A DNA stretch of 5,006 bases. Origin: Nodosilinea sp. BSH.14. Lineage in GTDB: Bacteria > Cyanobacteriota > Cyanobacteriia > Phormidesmidales > Phormidesmidaceae. The number at the start of each line of letters is the position of its first letter. Positions within the stretch are counted from its first letter, which is position 1. Under the pieces are notes generated by a model that did not search any database, was not told the DNA's origin, and saw only the letters and a list, made by a program, of their open reading frames with translations. The position numbers were made by a program, and so were the translations under genes. Where the stretch lies: positions 1 through 5,006 of the forward strand of contig JALQST010000258.1 in the NCBI GenBank assembly GCA_023264315.1, given 5' to 3'. This document shows positions 1 to 5,006 of the stretch, piece by piece.

Positions 1-235
1 ACAGTTCCGCCCGTGGCGCAATGCCGACTTGGTGACTCTCTAGCAACAGCCGCCGCAGCCCTAGCCCTAGATCGGTGCCCCCCGGTTCACGGGTAATCAG
101 CAATTTGGGAATGATCCCCTGGGCTTGCAGAGCTTGAAAATCAGCCATCTGGGCTAGGCTCTCCCGTAGCCGCTGAATTTGGGTGGATTTGCCACAGCCC
201 TCCACTCCCTCAAACACAATCAACTTACCCCGCAT
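1..235 (-). CDS. tmk: Thymidylate kinase (dTMP kinase), N-terminal part, cut by window edge
   Basis: Phosphorylates dTMP to dTDP with ATP in the cytosol, the step that feeds dTTP synthesis. Only the first 78 codons are present; the gene continues beyond base 1. The N-terminus MRGKLIVFEGVEGCGKSTQ holds the P-loop (G10 to S17, with K16 and S17 contacting ATP phosphates), and residues 48-54 read TREPGGT, the dTMP kinase motif whose Arg and Glu contact the substrate. Together these two motifs are diagnostic of the family. The DR-containing motif and the LID region lie outside the window. The ATG at 235-233 is chosen because the family normally starts two or three residues before GKxIVFEG. It is transcribed away from the small gene at 440. 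About 12 residues between the P-loop helix and LLITREPGG look slightly longer than usual, but the family varies there. Identification is firm; the remainder of the gene cannot be judged. Confidence 0.95.
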   Translation of the reverse strand, partial: MRGKLIVFEGVEGCGKSTQIQRLRESLAQMADFQALQAQGIIPKLLITREPGGTDLGLGLRRLLLESHQVGIAPRAEL

Positions 236-306
236 GGCGCTGGCCGTTCCCTCTCTGGACAATCCGTGAATCCCCTTCTATCTTCCATGGTGATCCATGA
301 ATTAAA

Positions 307-333
307 ATTATGGTCTCGTAGCTCGGGATACAA
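307..333 (-). promoter_or_regulatory. Weak candidate promoter for tmk
   Basis: Read on the minus strand, a -35-like TTGTAT (333-328) precedes a -10-like CATAAT (312-307; five of six matches to TATAAT) by 15 bases, which is shorter than the ideal 17. It would place a start near base 300 and give a leader of about 65 bases before the tmk ATG at 235. The -35-like element sits in one of two copies of a 9-10 base direct repeat (325-334 and 338-346). The call rests only on base matching and position, so it is tentative. Confidence 0.3.
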
Positions 334-346
334 CACCGGGTACAAC
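325..346. repeat. Short direct repeat GGG(A)TACAAC, two copies
   Basis: GGGATACAAC at 325-334 is followed by GGGTACAAC at 338-346, a 13-base period in the divergent tmk/440-gene spacer. The copies differ by one A. Paired copies at just over one helical turn could be a protein-binding site, but this is inference; short repeats of this size also arise by chance. Confidence 0.4.
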
Positions 347-390
347 GAACCTAGCCTTTGCGCCTCAAGCTACGGGATGCTTCCAGCCAA

Positions 391-423
391 TCATCTTTTT
401 CTAAATATCATCTTTCCTAAATA
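391..423. repeat. Imperfect tandem duplication of a 16-17 base AT-rich unit
   Basis: Unit 1 (391-407) reads TCATCTTTTTCTAAATA and unit 2 (408-423) reads TCATCTTTCCTAAATA. They are directly abutting and differ by one base plus a one-base length change in the T-run. The second unit ends 16 bases before the ATG at 440. Each copy carries a TAAATA that resembles a -10 hexamer, but no good -35 stands at the right distance. The duplication is directly visible; a role in promoter or leader function is inference. Confidence 0.8.
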
Positions 424-439
424 CAGGGTCAGGCTATCG

Positions 440-643
440 ATGGCGTCATCTACCTCCCGTCATTCACCACAAAAGATTGAGCTCTACGTGTCCGAAGCCA
501 TGCGCCACGGGGTGCTGAAGCGTCGCGACCACCTCAAACTGTCCGCAGCGCTCCTGAGCAGCGCCCTATCCACCGAAGAACGTCACCAAATTAACCAAGT
601 GTTCGACCAGGTGAAAGCCGGTCGCATTCACCTGGTGGATTAA
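440..643 (+). CDS. Small conserved cyanobacterial protein of unknown function (67 aa)
   Basis: No domain or function is recognised. The 67-residue product is charged, apparently soluble and probably mostly helical, without a signal peptide or membrane segment. Its core QKIELYVSEAMRHGVLKRRD, followed by HLKLSAALLSSALSTEERHQ and the C-terminus VFDQVKAGRIHLVD, resembles from memory a short hypothetical protein found in many cyanobacteria; that was not checked by search. The frame is open back to 179, but that extension overlaps tmk in antisense and has no protein-like character, so the ATG at 440 is preferred. A weak AGG (431-433) lies six bases upstream. The gene is divergent from tmk and convergent with the TonB-family gene, so it is probably transcribed alone. 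The basic stretch KRRDHLK and the regular helix-loop-helix look would be compatible with nucleic-acid or protein binding, but nothing shows it. Confidence 0.75.
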   Translation: MASSTSRHSPQKIELYVSEAMRHGVLKRRDHLKLSAALLSSALSTEERHQINQVFDQVKAGRIHLVD

Positions 644-713
644 AGTCTGGGCATCCATGGGGCCTCGTGACTCATGCATCCAGGCCACACTCCAGCCCGG
701 TTCAAATGAAAAC

Positions 714-1634
714 CTACGGAGGGGTAGATCCTGGATTAGGTGGGCAATCCGTTGGGCCTTGGTATTGCACCGTAATCGGTAACCAGTAAACGGTGGGGTT
801 GGGCCAATTAGGGTTGGCCGCTTCGGTGTAGCTTTGTTCGGCAGCACAGGCTAGCGCCGCAGCGTCCAGATCGTCATACCCCGTCGTTGCCAACAACCGA
901 GGAGCGCGGTGTAGTTGGCCGTCGGAGGTAAGGATCACCTCTAGACGACCTGGCGCGGCTGGTCTGGTCAGACAGACTTCCCCTGGGTAAGGCACCTCGA
1001 GGACAGCGAGTTCCTTGGTGTTAGGCAGGGGAACGAGATCAAAGCCATTCCAATCCTGGTCATTGTACCAGGTGAGAAAATCGTGGGTATCGGTGGTGAG
1101 TGGTTGGACTTGGTTGTTGTAAATCAAGCCAGGAGGCGTGGGAACTGGTTCCGACGCAGGTTCCGATGCGGGCACTACATCCGCATCGGAAGCCCTCTCT
1201 GGAGCAGGGCTGGGGGCTGGGGTGTCCAGGGGTAGCGCGGGTGGTGGGGAGATCGTGACCGGGGGCGAGGCCACCGTTGGCTGGGGGCGACGGGGGAGCG
1301 GTGGTGGAACTGGCGTGGCTCCCGGTGATGATCGCCCTGAGGGAGTGCCTGCCGGAGAACTCTGACCCGGTAAACGCACTACTTGAATGGGATCCTCGGG
1401 GGGTGATGATGCCTCTGGACTATGGCTGAATGGCTCTAAGATGACGGGTTCTGCTGGGGGAACTGGCGTTGGGGCAGTGGGCAGGGCCAACATCAGCCCA
1501 TGCAGTAGGATTGAAACCCCCAACAAAATTCCTCCGCCAGACCAGCGCCAGAGGTTGGGCGATAACGAGGTTGGCCCCGATGATCGACCTGGGCCAGTCC
1601 CGGCGGGATAAGAATGATGGAAGAATGGCACCAT
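714..1634 (-). CDS. TonB-family protein: membrane anchor, proline-rich linker, TonB-like C-terminal domain
   Basis: The architecture is that of a TonB-type energy transducer, which links an inner-membrane ExbB/ExbD motor to outer-membrane receptors through a periplasmic arm. The 306-residue product has a short cytosolic N-terminus, one hydrophobic segment at about residues 34-52 (GILLGVSILLHGLMLALP), and a long Pro/Ser/Ala-rich periplasmic linker from about 53 to 168 including PVPTPP and a PASEPASEP repeat. A globular domain follows at about 185-292. Inside it GRLEVILTSDGQLHRAPRLL, then TTGYDDLDAAALACA, matches the TonB C-terminal pattern of a strand, a DG turn, an SSGY-like motif and an LD-A-A helix. 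Cysteines at 221, 263 and 297 in the exported part could pair. The ATG at 1634 has no clear Shine-Dalgarno, and no better start precedes the membrane segment. No exbB, exbD or receptor gene lies nearby, so true TonB activity, as opposed to a structural or cell-envelope role, is unproven. Confidence 0.72.
   Translation of the reverse strand: MVPFFHHSYPAGTGPGRSSGPTSLSPNLWRWSGGGILLGVSILLHGLMLALPTAPTPVPPAEPVILEPFSHSPEASSPPEDPIQVVRLPGQSSPAGTPSGRSSPGATPVPPPLPRRPQPTVASPPVTISPPPALPLDTPAPSPAPERASDADVVPASEPASEPVPTPPGLIYNNQVQPLTTDTHDFLTWYNDQDWNGFDLVPLPNTKELAVLEVPYPGEVCLTRPAAPGRLEVILTSDGQLHRAPRLLATTGYDDLDAAALACAAEQSYTEAANPNWPNPTVYWLPITVQYQGPTDCPPNPGSTPP
1147..1170. repeat. 12-base tandem repeat inside the TonB-family gene
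   Basis: Two adjacent 12-base units (1147-1158 and 1159-1170) differ at two positions and encode the repeated Ala-Ser-Glu-Pro of the linker. This is typical of slippage-built low-complexity linkers and probably only changes linker length. Confidence 0.6.
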
Positions 1635-1682
1635 AGGGGGAGCACAGTCTGCGAGTTTTCCCCTAGGCTGTCATAGCTATCG

Positions 1683-1703
1683 CTGTCCGGGGACGAAGGA
1701 CAG
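1683..1703. other. Minor hairpin in the map-tonB gap
   Basis: CTGTCC (1683-1688) and GGACAG (1698-1703) can pair as a six-base stem with a nine-base loop, next to the eight-base palindrome ATAGCTAT at 1673-1680. In the minus-strand direction of map and tonB transcription, no T-run follows the stem, so it is not a standard intrinsic terminator. The rest of the 221-base gap (1635-1855) holds no gene or clear promoter that I can support. Confidence 0.35.
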
Positions 1704-1855
1704 ACAGTTTTCTGACTGGTGGTGCGGGTGGGTTAGCCCACATCGGGCATAGCCTGAATAATCCCCTGACCCAATATCCTCGTCAAGTTCCTACCCGAGA
1801 TACCGAAGTCCTGGCCCCAGGCGTCACCATCCTAGCGTTTCCGAGCTTGGAGGCC

Positions 1856-2662
1856 CTAGGCTAGCACCTTAGCGGGGGAGAGGGTCAGTACCTCTACGCC
1901 CGTCTTGGTGACGGCAACGGTGTGTTCAAACTGGGCGGAGAGTTGGCGATCCACCGTGAGGGCCGTCCAGCCATCGGTCAGAATTTCCGCTTCATGGGAT
2001 CCAAGGTTAATCATGGGCTCAATGGTGAACACCATGCCGGGGCGCAGCTTTTTGCCCTTGCCACGCACGCCGTAGTGAGGCACCTGGGGAGCGGTGTGGA
2101 AAATTCGGTGGACGCCGTGGCCGACAAAATCTCGTACCACCGAGAAACCTTCGGCTTCGGCATATTCCTGAATGGCCGCGCCGATGTCGCCAATGCGGGC
2201 TCCGGGCTTCACTTCGCGGATGCCGCGCCACATACATTCCTCCGTCACCTCCACCAGCTTGCGGGTGCGGGAGGCCACGTTCCCCACGAGGAAGGTGCGG
2301 GAGGTATCGCCATGGTAGCCGTCCACAATGGGGGTGACATCAATGTTGATGATGTCGCCATCGCGCAGAATCTCCTCCGCCCGAGGAATGCCGTGGCAAA
2401 TCACCTCATTCACGCTAGTGCAGATGGACTTGGGGAAGGGCATCACCGTCCCTTCATAGCCTAGGGGCGCACTCACGGCACCTCGTTTCTTTGTCCAGTC
2501 TTCGGCCAGGTCGTTCAGTTCTAGGGTGCTGATCCCGGGCTTCACGTAGGGGGTGAGGTAGTCCAGCAGTTGGGCGGCCATTTGGCAGGCTTTCCGCATT
2601 TTCTCCAGTTCGCGGCTGGAGAGGAGGGTGATCACTTCTGAGGAGGTTTGTTGTTCTTCCAC
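1856..2662 (-). CDS. map: Methionine aminopeptidase, type I
   Basis: Removes the initiator methionine from nascent proteins when the second residue is small; a cytosolic dimetal hydrolase. All catalytic residues are visible: metal ligands D108, D119, H182, E215 and E246, plus H90 and H189. Each sits exactly 11 positions after its E. coli counterpart (97, 108, 171, 204, 235, 79, 178). At 268 residues it has the plain type I length, with no N-terminal zinc finger or SH3-binding linker. The stretch GHGVHRIFHTAPQVPHY is closer to eukaryotic MetAP1 than to E. coli Map, and pocket positions P66, Y69, F76, C81, H90, F188 and W232 also match human MetAP1. Four extra residues (TVMP, 72-75) split the loop between Y69 and F76. 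The start is a GTG at 2662; the in-frame GTG at codon 10 (2635) is an alternative giving a more usual N-terminus, and neither has a clear Shine-Dalgarno. Cyanobacteria often carry several map paralogues, so this may not be the only one. Confidence 0.96.
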   Translation of the reverse strand: MEEQQTSSEVITLLSSRELEKMRKACQMAAQLLDYLTPYVKPGISTLELNDLAEDWTKKRGAVSAPLGYEGTVMPFPKSICTSVNEVICHGIPRAEEILRDGDIINIDVTPIVDGYHGDTSRTFLVGNVASRTRKLVEVTEECMWRGIREVKPGARIGDIGAAIQEYAEAEGFSVVRDFVGHGVHRIFHTAPQVPHYGVRGKGKKLRPGMVFTIEPMINLGSHEAEILTDGWTALTVDRQLSAQFEHTVAVTKTGVEVLTLSPAKVLA

Positions 2663-2708
2663 GGTCGGTTTTGGGGAATGAATGAGGACTAGGGTCAGGG
2701 CAGATTAT

Positions 2709-2728
2709 GCCCCAGGCCGTCCTGGGGC
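2709..2728 (-). terminator. Strong hairpin just after purF, possible terminator or mRNA 3'-end structure
   Basis: GCCCCAGG and CCTGGGGC form a perfect eight-base-pair stem with a four-base loop. Its first arm begins 17 bases after the purF stop in the direction of transcription. The bases beyond the stem on the minus strand read ATAATCTGCCC, so the U-tract of a canonical intrinsic terminator is missing. It could be a weak terminator, an attenuator between purF and map, or an exonuclease barrier. CCCCAG repeats immediately before the stem provide alternative 5' arms. Confidence 0.45.
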
Positions 2729-2744
2729 TGGGGCTGGGGCTGGG
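2724..2744 (+). repeat. GGGGCT hexamer repeat forming a G-quadruplex motif
   Basis: On the plus strand, G-runs of 4, 4, 4 and 3 (2724-2727, 2730-2733, 2736-2739, 2742-2744) are separated by two-base CT spacers. This satisfies the usual four-run G-quadruplex pattern with very short loops. The plus strand is the template for purF and map, so a folded quadruplex would lie in the path of polymerase leaving purF. The first run is also part of the hairpin arm at 2721-2728, so the two folds compete. The motif is plain in the sequence; folding in the cell is inference. Confidence 0.7.
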
Positions 2745-2745
2745 A

Positions 2746-4266
<1,521 letters not shown>

Positions 4267-4411
4267 TGCACGTGCAGGGTGATAGGGTCGGTGACAGGAG
4301 GTGGGGGCGATGGGACTGGCCCAAGGGGGGCAACGGGCCATTACCGCATAAACAAGACGCTGATCGCCCGATAGGAGGACAGATCAGCCGTCAACCCTTC
4401 CCCGGTTGGGC

Positions 4412-4446
4412 CTAGGGTATTCGTCTAGGGCAAATAGGGTTAAGGG
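4412..4446. repeat. TAGGG-rich stretch in the purF leader
   Basis: CTAGGG occurs at about 4412 and 4425, followed by ATAGGG at about 4434 and TTAAGGG at 4440-4446, so a TAGGG-like word recurs four times in about 35 bases with uneven spacing. It lies downstream of the candidate purF start site (near 4447), inside the predicted leader. The irregular spacing argues against an ordered array of binding sites. No function can be assigned. Confidence 0.35.
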
Positions 4447-4453
4447 AGGTTTA

Positions 4454-4481
4454 ATAATCTATGCTTGCCCGATCTTATCAA
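4454..4481 (-). promoter_or_regulatory. purF: Candidate sigma-70 type promoter for purF
   Basis: On the minus strand a -35 TTGATA (4481-4476; five of six to TTGACA) and a -10 GATTAT (4459-4454; four of six) are 16 bases apart in an AT-rich patch of an otherwise GC-rich spacer. The predicted start is near 4447, leaving a leader of about 180 bases before the purF ATG at 4266. This long leader would be unusual but leaves room for leader-based control. It is the best promoter-like match I saw in this 337-base divergent region; I found no comparably good one for hypA on the plus strand. Confidence 0.45.
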
Positions 4482-4515
4482 ATCATAGGGTCGGCTAACC
4501 CTGGGCTGAATCTAG

Positions 4516-4551
4516 GGGAGCCATAGACTCCCAGATCGACGATGCCCCGTC
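4516..4551 (+). other. Two adjacent small hairpins upstream of hypA
   Basis: GGGAG (4516-4520) can pair with CTCCC (4528-4532) across a seven-base loop. Directly after it, CGACG (4536-4540) can pair with CGTCG (4547-4551) across a six-base loop. Both lie 50-90 bases before the hypA ATG. No T-run follows, so they are not terminators. They may be leader structures or part of a protein site, or simply chance in GC-rich DNA. Confidence 0.35.
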
Positions 4552-4603
4552 GGGAAGATATCCTAGGCGATACCCTGGGAGATCACTGCCTGCGGATAGG
4601 CCC

Positions 4604-4945
4604 ATGCACGAACTCAGTATTACCCAGACCATCATTGACGCCGTGGTTGACGCTGCCCAGGGGGCAGCAGTGCGGCGAATTACCCTAGAAATTGGTGAAC
4701 TTTCGGCCATTTTGCCCGATTCCATTCAGTTTTGCTTTGAAGCCTGTATCCCCAATACACTCTTGGCCGGGGCCGACTTGGACATTCTCACCGTGCCGGG
4801 GCGGGGGCGCTGCCGAAACTGTGGCCACGAAATGCCCCTGGAGGTGCCCTACGGCATTTGTGACCAGTGCGATAGTCTAGCTATCGATATCATTGCCGGA
4901 CAAGGACTGGTGATTCTTTCTATGGAGACCGTGCCATGTGCGTAA
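4604..4945 (+). CDS. hypA: Hydrogenase nickel-incorporation protein HypA
   Basis: HypA is the nickel metallochaperone that, with HypB, loads Ni into the large subunit of [NiFe]-hydrogenase in the cytosol. The 113-residue product has the normal family length. The N-terminus MHELSITQTI carries Met1-His2-Glu3, where the His2 side chain and the N-terminal amine bind nickel. RITLEIGELSAILPDSIQF (about 25-43) is the conserved first-domain core. The zinc site is a C-X2-C pair C70/C73 and a second pair C86/C89. C44, C48 and C112 are additional cysteines without a known family role. The ATG at 4604 is fixed by the MHE motif; the upstream AGG lies only three bases away, so the Shine-Dalgarno is poor. 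Its end overlaps hypB by ten bases. The gene is divergent from purF with no functional link. In cyanobacteria the hyp set serves uptake and bidirectional hydrogenases; which one is present cannot be told here. Confidence 0.97.
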   Translation: MHELSITQTIIDAVVDAAQGAAVRRITLEIGELSAILPDSIQFCFEACIPNTLLAGADLDILTVPGRGRCRNCGHEMPLEVPYGICDQCDSLAIDIIAGQGLVILSMETVPCA

Positions 4946-5006
4946 CCTGTGGTTGCTCCGACGGGGCCGAACCCATGCTCACGAACCTCGAAACCGGGGA
5001 AACCAC
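4936..5006 (+). CDS. hypB: Hydrogenase maturation GTPase HypB, N-terminal fragment cut by window edge
   Basis: HypB is the GTPase partner of HypA that drives nickel transfer to [NiFe]-hydrogenase. Only 23 full codons are present. They start MCVTCGCS, and Cys2, Cys5 and Cys7 reproduce the N-terminal CxxCxC high-affinity nickel site known from E. coli HypB. The next residues (NLETGET, 17-23) are polar linker. The GTPase domain lies beyond the window, so its integrity cannot be judged. The ATG lies inside the last codons of hypA in another frame, and GGAG at 4924-4927, eight bases upstream, is a well-placed Shine-Dalgarno inside hypA. This arrangement indicates co-transcription and probably translational coupling. 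Whether a His-rich nickel-storage segment follows is unknown. Confidence 0.93.
   Translation, partial: MCVTCGCSDGAEPMLTNLETGET

Larger units (their letters stand above)
4282..4494. repeat. Two copies of a 10-base direct repeat, ATAGGGTCGG
   Basis: Identical copies lie at 4282-4291, 16 bases upstream of the preferred purF start, and at 4485-4494, just upstream of the candidate purF -35 element. Their placement at both ends of the purF leader and promoter would suit an operator pair, but a 10-base match inside a 340-base region is only mildly unlikely by chance. No regulator is known to me for this sequence. Confidence 0.35.

Noticed and set aside
318..373. Inverted repeat GTAGCT (318-323) and AGCTAC (368-373)
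   Set aside because: Only six bases with a 44-base separation; expected by chance.
179..439. Upstream in-frame extension of the small gene at 440, to an ATG at 179
   Set aside because: It overlaps tmk in antisense, its translation has no conserved look, and the recognisable conserved part begins after the ATG at 440.
661..686. Inverted repeat GGCCT/AGGCC between the convergent small gene and TonB-family gene, considered as a bidirectional terminator
   Set aside because: The five-base stem with a 16-base loop and no T-tract on either side is too weak to call.
566..847. 93-codon minus-strand frame overlapping the small gene and the TonB-family gene
   Set aside because: It overlaps two better supported genes in other frames and shows no protein-like features.
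1138..1611. Two Gly/Ser-rich plus-strand frames opposite the TonB-family gene
   Set aside because: They are the complement of the proline-rich linker (Pro codons read as Gly on the other strand) and show no domain.
1922..2464. 180-codon open frame on the plus strand opposite map
   Set aside because: Antisense shadow of map. The translation is His/Gly/Ala-rich without a recognisable domain, and map carries all its catalytic residues.
4267..4341. 25-residue N-terminal extension of PurF starting at the ATG at 4341
   Set aside because: The extension is Pro/His/Cys-rich without family resemblance. Starting at 4266 already gives a pro-region of normal size before the catalytic cysteine.

Overview
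The window reads as chromosomal DNA of a moderately GC-rich cyanobacterium. The basis is protein resemblance recalled from cyanobacterial families: the PurF pro-region ending in RPDKPEEACG, the methionine aminopeptidase, the 67-residue small protein, and HypA/HypB with a MCVTCGCS start. No composition statistics or database search were run, so the genus is left open; a filamentous Leptolyngbya-like lineage is only a guess. All recognised genes are housekeeping or hydrogenase-maturation genes. I found no mobile element, tRNA, rRNA or CRISPR array, and no convincing undescribed multi-gene system.

Layout. Bases 1-235 (minus) hold the N-terminal 78 codons of thymidylate kinase (tmk), running off the left edge. 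A 204-bp divergent spacer with repeats and a weak promoter candidate separates it from a small conserved gene of unknown function (440-643, plus). Three minus-strand genes follow, in transcription order purF (4266-2746), map (2662-1856) and a TonB-family protein (1634-714). The purF-map gap is 83 bp and contains a strong hairpin overlapping a G-quadruplex motif. The map-tonB gap is 221 bp with only a minor hairpin. A 337-bp divergent region (4267-4603) lies between purF and the plus-strand hyp genes. It carries a plausible purF promoter, a 10-bp direct repeat, a TAGGG-rich stretch and two small hairpins upstream of hypA. hypA (4604-4945) overlaps the start of hypB (4936 to the right edge) by 10 bases.

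How the genes work together. tmk and purF both serve nucleotide synthesis (dTDP formation and the first committed step of purine synthesis), but they are not adjacent or co-directional as a unit. map trims initiator methionine and tonB encodes an envelope protein; nothing ties either to purF beyond shared strand. hypA and hypB are translationally linked and act together to deliver nickel to [NiFe]-hydrogenase.

The observations most worth a second look are a four-residue insertion in the substrate-pocket loop of the methionine aminopeptidase, whose pocket residues match eukaryotic MetAP1; the hairpin/G-quadruplex element after purF; and a 16-17 bp tandem duplication just upstream of the small conserved gene.
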